Below, piece after piece: positions 27,239 through 36,148 of a stretch of DNA of 64,000 nucleotides. The stretch is from an uncultured Bacteroidota bacterium (GTDB lineage Bacteria > Bacteroidota > Bacteroidia > JABEUT01). Position 1 is the stretch's first letter; each line of letters starts with the position of its first letter. The notes beneath the pieces are model-generated. The model was not told the DNA's origin. It saw only the letters and a list, made by a program, of their open reading frames with translations, and searched no databases. Position numbers and translations under genes: made by a program. The stretch covers positions 48,461-112,460 of the forward strand of contig CAIPDV010000121.1 in assembly GCA_903863935.1 (NCBI GenBank). The letters are read 5' to 3'.

Positions 27239-30214
27239 ATGAAAAAACTTCCTTTGTCCGGTTGCCTTGCCGTTATATGTTGCTTTACAAGCCAGGCACA
27301 ACAAACCTTTCCGGTTAATGGCACGCACGACTCAAGGCATAATTACTATGCTTTTGTGCATGCTCATATCTATGAAGATTATGCAACAAGTATGGATGAT
27401 GCCACCCTTTTAATTAAGGACGGTAAAATAATTGACATCGGAACGGCTGTTACTATTCCCTCTGATGCAATTACCTATGATTGCCATGGGAAAACGATAT
27501 ACCCTTCCTTTATTGACCTTTATTCAGGCTATGGTATGCAACCTCTAAAACCATATCCAAGAACCGGTAATACGCAAATGATGTCAGCGGCTCCGGGTGC
27601 TTTCGGATGGAATCAGGCAGTTAAATCGCAGGTGGATGCAGACCAGCTTTTTCACTGCAACCCAACTGATGCTGCATCTTACAGGGCAATTGGTTTTGGG
27701 GTTACTTTATCTTCTCAGCACGACGGAATAGTTCAGGGCTCATACGCTTTGGTAACATTGGCAGATACAATGGATAATGCTGCTATACTTACAGGCAAGG
27801 CAGCTGCCGGGTATTCATTTAACAAAGGTTCTTCAACGCAAGATTATCCCAGTTCACTTATGGGTTCAATAGCCTTGATAAGGCAAACGTATCTTGATGC
27901 TGAATGGTACAAAAATGCCAAATACAAGACAGAAGTAAACCTTTCGCTCGAGGCTTTCAATGAACTACAGGCTCTTCCTCAAATATTTTTGGTGGATGAC
28001 AAACTATCCGTTTTACGTGCCGACAAAATTGCGAGGGAGTTCGGAGTTAAATATATCATTAAAGGTTCCGGCGGTGAATACCAATTATTAGACGCAATAA
28101 AAAACACAGGACGTGATTTTATCATTCCGCTCAATTTTCCGGATAAACCCGATGTGCAGGACCCCTACGATGCACACATGGTTGACTTTTCAACGCTTTT
28201 AAATTGGGAAATGGCCCCTCTTAATCCGGGTGTTATGGAAAAAGATGGCATCAATTTTTCACTTACTATTGATGGATTAAAAGACAAAGGTGCCTTCCTC
28301 ACCAATCTCCGTAAGGCTATAAAATACGGCCTCTCTCCTATCGGTGCATTAAAAGCCCTTACGTATACTCCGGCATACATGATGGGAATGCAGGACAAAA
28401 TCGGTTCGTTGAAAAAAGGGATGATAGCGAATTTTATTGTTACCTCAGGCGATATTTTCAAACAAGGAACATGTATCTATTCAAACTGGGTTAAGGGCTA
28501 TCCTTACCAAGTGAATGATACTACCAATATTGATTTAAGAGGAACTTATGCACTCATGGTTGACAATACGGCATATACATTATTAATTGGCGGTGATGCA
28601 AATACCCAAACAGCAACCGTTTTGGACGATAAGAAACATAATATCCCCGGATTTTTTCATCTTTTAAATCCTATTGTTTCCCTTTCATTCCGCCAGTTTG
28701 GTGATACAGTACACCCTATTCAGTTAAGCGGGTTGCTTTCTATAGACCATAAAACCATCAATGGAAATGGAACTATAGGAGTTAAAACAATTACATGGCA
28801 AGCTTCATTAACCAACCCGTTTATTGACACCACAGTGGATGCACCTGTTAAAATACCTTCTATTAATGAGGTCCGATATCCGTTCTCTGCCTATGGCAGA
28901 ACTAAAAGTGAGTTAGACTCCATTCAGAAAATATCCAAAGAAGTTTTGATTCACAATGCTACAGTATGGACCGGAGAAAAGGATAGTGTCCTGAACAATA
29001 CGGATGTACTAATCAAGGATGGAATAATTTCTGCTATCGGTAAAAATCTTTCAGGTTCTAAAGATGCAACCATAATTGACGGAACTGGTAAATACCTTAC
29101 ATCTGGAATTGTTGATGAACACTCGCATATTGCAGCCTCGGGCGGGGTTAACGAAGGTGCCGAAGCATGCAGTGCTGAAGTACGAATTGGTGATGTACTT
29201 AACTCTGAAGACATTTGTATTTATCGCAGCCTTGCAGGTGGCGTTGTGGCTTGCCAGGTGCTCCATGGCTCAGCAAACCCGATTGGCGGACAGAGTGGAA
29301 TTATTAAACTCCGCTGGGGACAAACTCCGGAACAAATGAAAATTCAATATGCTGTTCCTTTTATAAAATTTGCTCTGGGCGAAAATGTGAAACAAGCTAA
29401 CTGGGGTGATATCTTTACAGTACGTTATCCGCAAACCCGCATGGGTGTTGAACAATTTTTCTTCGATAATTTTACCCGTGCAAAAGAATACGAATCTGCA
29501 TGGGATTCTTACAACAAACTTCCTAAAACAAAGTCAAAAGATGCACCTGATGCGCCGCGCAGTGATTTGCAGTTGGAAACTCTTACACAAATATTAGATG
29601 GCAAACGTTTTATTACTTCTCACTCTTATGTGCAGTCTGAAATAAATATGCTGATGCACGTGTGCGATTCGTTCCATTTTCACTTCAATACCTTCACGCA
29701 TGGATTAGAAGCGTATAAGGTTGCTGATAAAATTGCGGCTCGTAACATAGGTGTATCATGCTTCTCCGATTGGTGGGCATATAAAATGGAAGTGATGGAA
29801 GCCATTCCATACAATGCTGCCATTTGTACTAAAATGGGAATCGTAACTGCTATCAATTCCGATGACGATGAAATGCAACGCAGGTTAAATCAGGAGGCAG
29901 CCAAATCAGTTAAGTATGGCGGACTAAGCGAACAACAATGCTGGAGAATGGTTACAATCAACCCTGCAAAACTATTGCACTTGGATGAGCATACAGGAAG
30001 TATTAAAGTCGGTAAGGATGCTGATATAGTTCTCTGGTCGGGCAATCCGCTATCCATTTATTCAAAAGCAGAAAAAACATTTGTTGATGGCGTTTGCCTC
30101 TACGATATTCAGAATGATGCAGCCATGCGAAATGAAATTGCACAAGAGCGGGCAAGAATCATTAACCAGTTAGTATCGGAAGTGAAGCCAACGGTTAAAA
30201 AAGTTAAAAAATAA
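27239..30214 (+). CDS. exported two-domain amidohydrolase-family protein
   Basis: A 991-aa exported protein: signal MKKLPLSGCLAVICCFTSQAQ, then two amidohydrolase-like halves. The N-terminal half (about 25-430) has the flanking beta-sandwich and YPSFIDLYSGYG, where the metal-binding H-x-H should be, so it appears inactive. The C-terminal half (about 560-985) has an intact VDEHSHIAA, TSHSYVQ, FTHGLEAYK and INSDDDEMQ, consistent with a working metal-dependent hydrolase (imidazolonepropionase/dipeptidase-like). Substrate is unknown. A second, shorter amidohydrolase-fold gene follows after 23 bp. Confidence 0.85.
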   Translation: MKKLPLSGCLAVICCFTSQAQQTFPVNGTHDSRHNYYAFVHAHIYEDYATSMDDATLLIKDGKIIDIGTAVTIPSDAITYDCHGKTIYPSFIDLYSGYGMQPLKPYPRTGNTQMMSAAPGAFGWNQAVKSQVDADQLFHCNPTDAASYRAIGFGVTLSSQHDGIVQGSYALVTLADTMDNAAILTGKAAAGYSFNKGSSTQDYPSSLMGSIALIRQTYLDAEWYKNAKYKTEVNLSLEAFNELQALPQIFLVDDKLSVLRADKIAREFGVKYIIKGSGGEYQLLDAIKNTGRDFIIPLNFPDKPDVQDPYDAHMVDFSTLLNWEMAPLNPGVMEKDGINFSLTIDGLKDKGAFLTNLRKAIKYGLSPIGALKALTYTPAYMMGMQDKIGSLKKGMIANFIVTSGDIFKQGTCIYSNWVKGYPYQVNDTTNIDLRGTYALMVDNTAYTLLIGGDANTQTATVLDDKKHNIPGFFHLLNPIVSLSFRQFGDTVHPIQLSGLLSIDHKTINGNGTIGVKTITWQASLTNPFIDTTVDAPVKIPSINEVRYPFSAYGRTKSELDSIQKISKEVLIHNATVWTGEKDSVLNNTDVLIKDGIISAIGKNLSGSKDATIIDGTGKYLTSGIVDEHSHIAASGGVNEGAEACSAEVRIGDVLNSEDICIYRSLAGGVVACQVLHGSANPIGGQSGIIKLRWGQTPEQMKIQYAVPFIKFALGENVKQANWGDIFTVRYPQTRMGVEQFFFDNFTRAKEYESAWDSYNKLPKTKSKDAPDAPRSDLQLETLTQILDGKRFITSHSYVQSEINMLMHVCDSFHFHFNTFTHGLEAYKVADKIAARNIGVSCFSDWWAYKMEVMEAIPYNAAICTKMGIVTAINSDDDEMQRRLNQEAAKSVKYGGLSEQQCWRMVTINPAKLLHLDEHTGSIKVGKDADIVLWSGNPLSIYSKAEKTFVDGVCLYDIQNDAAMRNEIAQERARIINQLVSEVKPTVKKVKK

Positions 30215-30237
30215 TATTCTCATAAAAGTTATAGACC

Positions 30238-31548
30238 ATGAAAAGGTATTTAATATTAGTATCCACAATAATTACGATGCTTCCGGCAATTGCCCAGCAA
30301 CCTGTTCCTGCATCTGCCAATAAAAAGAGTGTATTGTTGTTAAATGGAACTGTGCACACAGCAACAGGTAAAGTAATTGAGAAAGGTGCAGTCGGAATTA
30401 AAGATGGGAAAATCAGTTTGGTTTCGGATGCTTCCTCTGCACAATCAAACAGTAGTTCTTACGACACAGTAATCAATTGCACAGGCAAACAAATCTACCC
30501 GGGATTTATTGACCCGGATTGCACACTTGGTTTAGTTGAATCAGGGGCTGTGCGAGCAACAACGGATGTTGCTGACATTGGAGCATTGAATCCAGAACTT
30601 CGTGCATTAACAACGTATAATACTGATTCAAAAATAACTCCCGTTGTTAGATTGAATGGAGTTCTTACCGCCCAAATAACTCCGCAAGGCGGCCTTATTT
30701 CCGGCACCTCATCCATTATGAACCTGGATGGATGGAACTGGGAAGATGCCTGCTATAAAGCAGATGACGGTGTACATATGAATTGGCCTATTATGTATTC
30801 CAGGGTGTTTTTAAATCCTGATCAGATAGGAGGATTTGTTCAAAACAAAGCGTATGATAAGCAAATACAGCTTATTCAGAAATTCTTTTCGGATGCACAG
30901 GCTTATTCCAAACAAAAAACACACGAAGAAACGGATCTAAAACTGGAAGCCATGAAAGGCATTTTTGACGGAAGTAAAACAGTATACATCTATGCAAGTT
31001 TCGCCAAAGAAATAATGGCATCAATAACCCTTGCAAAGAGTTTTTCAATCCCTAAAATAGTTTTGGTTGGAGCACGTGATGCATGGATGGTAACCGACTT
31101 TCTCAAGCAAAATAATATTCCTGTAATAGTTACCAGAGTACACAGCCAGCCTGCCATGACTGATGATGATGTGGACCAACCTTACAAAACACCATACATC
31201 CTTCAACAAGCAGGAATTTTATATTGTCTGGAAAATGAAGGTGATCAGGAAGAGAACGCTTCACGTAACCTTCCATTTATGGCAGGAACTACGGTTGCGT
31301 ATGGATTAACTCCGGAGCAAGCACTCGAAGCAATTACTTCCAATACGGCTAAAATTCTTGGAATTGATAATACCGCCGGTTCTATTGAAGTGGGAAAAGA
31401 TGCTACACTTTTTGTGTCGGATGGAGACGCGTTGGATATGCGAACCAACAATGTAACCCTTGCTTTTATTAAAGGCAAAAAAATTCAACTCACCAGTATT
31501 CAGACAGAGCTTTACCAAAAGTATATGCAGAAATACGGATTAAAATAA
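30238..31548 (+). CDS. exported amidohydrolase-fold protein, probably inactive
   Basis: A 436-aa exported protein (signal MKRYLILVSTIITMLPAIAQ) resembling the N-terminal half of the preceding gene: KQIYPGFIDPDCTLG again lacks the H-x-H metal site, and no replacement histidines are seen at the later metal positions. The C-terminal NTAGSIEVGKDATLFVSDGDAL is the standard end of the fold. It is likely a structural or binding partner of the active protein upstream, with which it is cotranscribed. A low-activity or altered-metal enzyme cannot be excluded. Confidence 0.82.
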   Translation: MKRYLILVSTIITMLPAIAQQPVPASANKKSVLLLNGTVHTATGKVIEKGAVGIKDGKISLVSDASSAQSNSSSYDTVINCTGKQIYPGFIDPDCTLGLVESGAVRATTDVADIGALNPELRALTTYNTDSKITPVVRLNGVLTAQITPQGGLISGTSSIMNLDGWNWEDACYKADDGVHMNWPIMYSRVFLNPDQIGGFVQNKAYDKQIQLIQKFFSDAQAYSKQKTHEETDLKLEAMKGIFDGSKTVYIYASFAKEIMASITLAKSFSIPKIVLVGARDAWMVTDFLKQNNIPVIVTRVHSQPAMTDDDVDQPYKTPYILQQAGILYCLENEGDQEENASRNLPFMAGTTVAYGLTPEQALEAITSNTAKILGIDNTAGSIEVGKDATLFVSDGDALDMRTNNVTLAFIKGKKIQLTSIQTELYQKYMQKYGLK

Positions 31549-31631
31549 AAATACATTGCCCACCTGCCCGACTGGTCATTCAGGCGGGGATTTCACAGAT
31601 TCTATAACTTTATAATACTAAACCGCCAATT

Positions 31632-32045
31632 ATGAAAACCCTTACACAAAAAGTAGTATTTAAAAATACCACTCCCGATGAACTTTATGAAATGTATATG
31701 GATTCCAAATTACATAGCATGCTTACTGGAGACGCTGCAAAAATCACAAAGAAAGAAGGTGCGAAATATACAACTTACGGTAATTTTATAACAGGCAAAA
31801 ACCATCAGCTTGTGCCGGGCAAATTAATTGTTCAGTCATGGAGGGCAAGCGACTGGAAAAAATCCGATCTTGATTCTATTTTTATTTTGCAGTTTGAAAA
31901 GAAAGGGAATGATGCTGTTTTAAATATGGTTCATGCAAATATTCCGGACGATCAGGCTGATGGAATAAAAAGCGGCTGGAATGATTTTTACTGGACACCA
32001 TGGAAAGCACACCTGGCTGGAAAAAGGACAACAAAGAAAAAATAA
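31632..32045 (+). CDS. SRPBCC / AHSA1-like domain protein
   Basis: A 137-aa single-domain protein of the Aha1-C-terminal-like (SRPBCC) superfamily: TPDELYEMYMDSKLHSMLTGDAAKI at the start of the cavity, GNFITGKNHQLVPGKLIVQSWRASDW in the middle and a final helix WNDFYWTPWKAHL. The fold binds hydrophobic ligands; bacterial members are of mostly unknown role. It is a single-gene unit with its own terminator at 32061. Confidence 0.85.
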   Translation: MKTLTQKVVFKNTTPDELYEMYMDSKLHSMLTGDAAKITKKEGAKYTTYGNFITGKNHQLVPGKLIVQSWRASDWKKSDLDSIFILQFEKKGNDAVLNMVHANIPDDQADGIKSGWNDFYWTPWKAHLAGKRTTKKK

Positions 32046-32060
32046 AATCGCTTCCGGTAT

Positions 32061-32107
32061 AAATAAAAAAGGGAAAGCCAAACAAATGACTTTCCCTTTT
32101 TTTATTT
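32061..32107. terminator. bidirectional terminator
   Basis: A- and T-rich stem AAAGGGAAAG / CTTTCCCTTT with a 12-nt loop and A/T runs on both sides, between convergent genes. Confidence 0.85.
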
Positions 32108-32118
32108 GCCGCGTTTAT

Positions 32119-32484
32119 TTAGCAACACCTATTTTTCCATTCTTCTTTAAATTTCGCTTTTTCTTCATCCGACATATTCATCCATTTTTCTTTCCATTCA
32201 CGGCGTTGGCCCCAACGGCCGCCTTTTCCTCCGCATCTGCATCCGCAGCCACGTCCTTTAAATCCGCCAAATAATATTTTAGAAAGTATAAGAATACCTA
32301 AGGCTTGACAATATGTTATTTGCCCCAGGCTGAAAAGATGAGGCATTAATTCATTCCACAAATACATAACAATTAACCCAAACCCAAATATTCCTGCAAT
32401 TACACATAATGGTATCAGCAGCCACCATTTGCGTCCGCCGCCTCTACAGTAATTTCCTCCCATTGTTTCTTTTTCTTCGTTCAT
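32119..32484 (-). CDS. small membrane protein with Cys-rich loop, partner of ECF sigma
   Basis: A 121-aa protein with two hydrophobic segments (about 20-43 WWLLIPLCVIAGIFGFGLIVMY and 55-74), the recurrent motif LWNELMPHLF-x-LGQITYCQALGILILSKILFGGF, then a Gly/Cys-rich stretch (GRGCGCRCGGKGG) and a charged C-terminus ending EEWKNRCC. Proteins with this LWNxLMPxLFxL...LGLLxLSRILFGG pattern occur in many bacteria beside sigma factor genes. It starts 11 bp after the sigma gene. A sensor or anti-sigma role is inference; the cysteines could bind metal. Confidence 0.75.
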   Translation of the reverse strand: MNEEKETMGGNYCRGGGRKWWLLIPLCVIAGIFGFGLIVMYLWNELMPHLFSLGQITYCQALGILILSKILFGGFKGRGCGCRCGGKGGRWGQRREWKEKWMNMSDEEKAKFKEEWKNRCC

Positions 32485-32495
32485 GACTTAATAAA

Positions 32496-33092
32496 TTAAC
32501 GTGTTAATAATTCGTGGTACAGGGAATCTAGTTTCTTACGCAAGTGTAATACAGCATAACGCTTGCGTGATATTAAAGTTTTAATGCTTTCGCCGGATTT
32601 TTCAGCCATTTCACGGAAAGTTTTATCCTCCAATTCATTTTGAACGAATGCATCTTTCTGTTCAATTGGCAATTCATCCAGGGCTTTCATAAATTCATCC
32701 CAAAAAACTTTTTTCAACTCCTCATCTTCCGGATTTTTAAAATCTGAGAGGAGAATATCTTTATAGTTAACCTCTCCATCTTCATCTTCGTAAATAAAAT
32801 CATCCAGCGAACTTGGTTTTTGTTTACGATACAAATCGGTGATCCGGTTACGCGCAACTGTATATAACCATGAGCCTAATTGTTCAATTGGTTCTCCATC
32901 GGTTGCATTACTAAGCCTGAACCAAACATCTTGTAAAACATCCTGTGCATCTTCATCACTCTTTACTCTGTTACGTATAAATGAGAAAAGACGATGACCA
33001 TAATCCTGCACAGCTTGTATTATATCAACTTTAGCGGGCTGTCTGACATCTATTGCTACCATTCCTTTGTGTTTATTTCTAAGACGCTCCAT
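32496..33092 (-). CDS. ECF RNA polymerase sigma factor
   Basis: A 198-aa sigma-70 family factor. Region 2 spans about 25-90 (LFSFIRNRVKSDEDAQDVLQ, GSWLYTVARNRITDLYRK) and region 4 about 135-190 (LDELPIEQKDAFV, LEDKTFREMAEKSGESIKTL). An acidic linker (DDFIYEDEDGEVNY) separates them. It should direct transcription of its own operon, including the Cys-rich membrane protein. There is no classical anti-sigma gene next to it. Confidence 0.92.
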   Translation of the reverse strand: MERLRNKHKGMVAIDVRQPAKVDIIQAVQDYGHRLFSFIRNRVKSDEDAQDVLQDVWFRLSNATDGEPIEQLGSWLYTVARNRITDLYRKQKPSSLDDFIYEDEDGEVNYKDILLSDFKNPEDEELKKVFWDEFMKALDELPIEQKDAFVQNELEDKTFREMAEKSGESIKTLISRKRYAVLHLRKKLDSLYHELLTR

Positions 33093-33589
33093 ATTTTATT
33101 TTGCTTTAAGCAGGGGGTATGATTACATTATTATGTATTCAAATAGTGTACCAAACAGATTTAGTGCCAAATGGGGTAAAATGGGTCAAAAACGTCACCA
33201 AGAACATACATAACACTGGTTATCTGCATAAATTCGATATAAATTTTGTCAGTTGTCAGGCTATATTACCAGCAATTACCCCTTCATTATTTACTAAATG
33301 TGTAATTTATGGATTACCTTTGCAGTATTAACCCAATAAAGACATCCTAAATATGTAAGCCATTGGTAAGCCGTGGATTTTTAGCGGCTGTATTTTCCAT
33401 TGAAAACTACAGGTCTCAACCCCTCAAAAGACTTAGTTTTATTAACATACTGAAAGGTTTTTGAAATTTTATTTTCATAAATATCAAATCCTGTTTTAGT
33501 TAATATGTCTGTGAATTACTTGCTAAAGCCACCGGAAATCGCCTCACTTCAAACTACTAATATTGTAAATTATTTATTAATACAATTCT
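33093..33589. other. 497-bp gap without a convincing gene
   Basis: A 70-codon frame at 33119-33331 has no domain, no start signal and unlikely composition. A perfect -7 box TACCTTTG lies at 33315-33322 on the + strand, about 270 bp before the permease ATG, so the permease mRNA may have a long leader or a small RNA may start there. Nothing else is recognised. Confidence 0.5.
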
Positions 33590-34930
33590 ATGCCCGGAAA
33601 GAAAATTAAAGTTCACACAGCTACTCTGATTGTTATAGCAAGCATGATTGGAACTGGTGTATTTACAAGTCTGGGATTTCAATTGCTTGGCGTACATTCC
33701 GGTTTCGGCATTTTAATGCTTTGGTTGGTTGGAGGTGTTATTGCGCTTTGCGGGGCACTTTCATACGGTGAGCTTGCATCAGCCATGCCACGTTCAGGAG
33801 GAGAGTATCATTATCTTTCAAAAATATTTCATCCGTTTGCCGGGTTTTTGTCGGGCTGGGTTTCTGCCACAGTAGCTTTTGCCGCACCAACCGCCTTGGC
33901 TGCAATGGCATTGGGAACGTATGTAAATAAAGTTTTCCCCGCTACTAACCCTGTAATTCTTGCAGTTGCTGTAATAATCATAGTAACTTTCATACATTCA
34001 TTTAACCTCCGCCAGAGTGCCAGGTTTCAGAATGTATTCACCATTCTTGAAATTGCATTAATCATATTTTTCATTATTGCCGGTTTTGTTCTTGAAATCC
34101 CAACAACTCTTTCGTTAATGCCCCAGCAAAGCACAGCCCTTAATGAAGGATGGCATTCTATTTTCTCATCTTCTTTTGCCGTATCTCTTATTTATGTTTC
34201 ATATGCCTACTCTGGCTGGAACACGGCAACTTATATGGCAAGCGATATACAAAATCCACGGCGCAATGTTCCAAAGGCATTATTTTATGGAACTATTATT
34301 GTAATGGTTTTATATGTATTACTGAATTATATTTTCCTCTATTCAGCCCCGGTGAAGGAAATGCAGGGCCGGGTAGAAGTCGGGTTAATTTCAGCCATTC
34401 ATATTTTCGGACTGAAAATCGGCAATATGATGGGAATGATGATAGCACTGTTATTGATTGCATCCATCAGTTCCTTTGTGCTTGCAGGCCCCAGAGTAGC
34501 CCAGGTAATGGGTGAAGATCTTCCACAACTTTCATTTCTTTCCATTAAAAACAAACACGGAGTGCCTTACGTTGCAAAAATTATCCAGGGAAGTATTTCA
34601 TTAATACTTATCCTTACAGCATCCTTTGATAAAGTGTTGTTATATGTAGGTTTTACGCTTAGCCTGTCAACTTTTTTCACGGTGTTGGGTCTCTTTATTT
34701 TAAGAGCACGGAACAATGGAAAAGTGGAAGGCTACAAGACCTTCGGGTATCCAGTTACACCAATTATTTTTCTTGCATTAACTTCATGGATGTTATTCTT
34801 CACTATGAAAGAACATCCCAGGGAATCCCTTCTTGGCTTTGGAACTATCCTTGCCGGAAGTGTTGTATATTTTTTAAAAAAACCCACAACCTCTATTCAT
34901 GAAAATCCGATCGTTCAAGAAAATAATTAG
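33590..34930 (+). CDS. APC-superfamily amino acid permease
   Basis: A 446-aa polytopic protein with about 12 hydrophobic segments. The helix-1 motif IASMIGTGVFTSLGF (about 15-29) and GALSYGELASAMPRSGGEYHYL (helix 2) are hallmarks of the APC/LAT family. It should carry an amino acid by proton symport or exchange; the specificity is not readable. Its last 32 bp overlap the next gene in another frame, indicating cotranscription. Confidence 0.93.
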   Translation: MPGKKIKVHTATLIVIASMIGTGVFTSLGFQLLGVHSGFGILMLWLVGGVIALCGALSYGELASAMPRSGGEYHYLSKIFHPFAGFLSGWVSATVAFAAPTALAAMALGTYVNKVFPATNPVILAVAVIIIVTFIHSFNLRQSARFQNVFTILEIALIIFFIIAGFVLEIPTTLSLMPQQSTALNEGWHSIFSSSFAVSLIYVSYAYSGWNTATYMASDIQNPRRNVPKALFYGTIIVMVLYVLLNYIFLYSAPVKEMQGRVEVGLISAIHIFGLKIGNMMGMMIALLLIASISSFVLAGPRVAQVMGEDLPQLSFLSIKNKHGVPYVAKIIQGSISLILILTASFDKVLLYVGFTLSLSTFFTVLGLFILRARNNGKVEGYKTFGYPVTPIIFLALTSWMLFFTMKEHPRESLLGFGTILAGSVVYFLKKPTTSIHENPIVQENN

Positions 34931-36143
34931 TTCATATTTCTTCCTTGTACTCGTTTCCGTTCTGCTTTATTCCTGTGATAATACAGTTAAAAAAGATGTT
35001 ATTGCAACCAAACCCATTGTAAAGGATACGGCTTTAAATAAAGCTGCCGCTGATACTGTAAAAGCATGGCAGGATGAAGACTTTGGAAAAGTAACATTTG
35101 ATAGGAAATATAATGATATTGCCCGCTTTATTGCCGGAATGAAAGCCTGGCCGGGAAGCCCTTATGCTAAACTTGAAAATGATTCGGTATGGCAAAGATT
35201 TCACCGGAATTTTGATTTTCAATGGAACCAGATAGCTCTTACCCGCCTTGAACCAATGACCCAGTGGGGCAATACAGAACTGGCTGATGAACGCAAATCT
35301 AAAATGGATATATTTTACCCGCTCAGCGGACCGGATATATTACACGTCAACTATTTTTTCCCTGATGCAAAAAATTATCACCTCTATGCACTTGAAATTA
35401 ATGGTGCCTTGCCAGACCTAAAAAAAATGAATACGGAATCAACCGAGAATTATGTGAACGAAGTTTATAAATCACTGAGCGATATTTTTAAAAGAAGCTA
35501 TTTCATCACCAGCCGGATGTCGACTACTTTGAATGCCCAGAATGTGAACGGCACTCTTCCGCTTCTATGCGTATTCCTGGTTCGCACAGGCCATGAAATA
35601 ATCAATTTGCAGTACTTCCATCTGAATGATGATGGCACTGAAACGCCGATATCTAAGGATAGTTTGGGTACTCACTTTAACGATCTAGTCAAAATTTATT
35701 TTAAAAACAGCAAGAACAATTCCATTCAAATGGTAAGTTATATGAAATGTGATCTGTCGGATGGGGCTTATGCAAAAAATACAGGTTTAAAAACATTGTT
35801 CACAAAAATGAAACCATGTATAACCTACCTTAAATCGGCCTCGTACCTGCTTCATTATGGGTTCTTCTCATCTTTCCGAAATGTAATCATGTCTAAAACC
35901 AAAACACTTCTTGAAGATGATACCGGTGTTCCATACAAATATTTTTCGGGCGATAAATGGTATGTCTGTCTCTATGGAACCTATGTTAAACCGGTAAGCG
36001 ATTTTTCCGGAGTTTTCCAGACAGATCTGGCACAGGCATATAATGATACTATACTAAGGAAGCCGAAAAAGCTTCCGTTTTCTCTCGGGTACCACTGGAA
36101 TACTACCAAACAGAACCTGATTAAAGCCCAGCTAAGGGGTTAA
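34899..36143 (+). CDS. lipoprotein of unknown function
   Basis: A 414-aa lipoprotein: signal KIISSYFFLVLVSVLLYSC with lipidation at C26. The mature protein has mixed alpha/beta character and no family I recognise. Features are GNTELADERKSKMDIFYPLSGPDILHVNYFFPDAKNYHLYAL (about 125-165) and several tryptophan/tyrosine-rich strands. The ATG lies 32 bp inside the 3' end of the permease gene in another frame. It is followed after 5 bp by the beta-lactamase-like gene, so the three form an operon; a cell wall or peptide-uptake role is only suggested by context. Confidence 0.75.
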   Translation: MKIRSFKKIISSYFFLVLVSVLLYSCDNTVKKDVIATKPIVKDTALNKAAADTVKAWQDEDFGKVTFDRKYNDIARFIAGMKAWPGSPYAKLENDSVWQRFHRNFDFQWNQIALTRLEPMTQWGNTELADERKSKMDIFYPLSGPDILHVNYFFPDAKNYHLYALEINGALPDLKKMNTESTENYVNEVYKSLSDIFKRSYFITSRMSTTLNAQNVNGTLPLLCVFLVRTGHEIINLQYFHLNDDGTETPISKDSLGTHFNDLVKIYFKNSKNNSIQMVSYMKCDLSDGAYAKNTGLKTLFTKMKPCITYLKSASYLLHYGFFSSFRNVIMSKTKTLLEDDTGVPYKYFSGDKWYVCLYGTYVKPVSDFSGVFQTDLAQAYNDTILRKPKKLPFSLGYHWNTTKQNLIKAQLRG

Positions 36144-36148
36144 CGCAA

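Noticed and set aside
31556..31592. GC-rich inverted stretch CCTGCCCGACTGGTCATTCA after the amidohydrolase pair
   Set aside because: The arms pair poorly, and no second copy was seen in the window, so it is not listed as a repeat.
33119..33331. 70-codon open frame between the sigma factor and the permease
   Set aside because: No domain, no start signal, atypical composition and no promoter in register.
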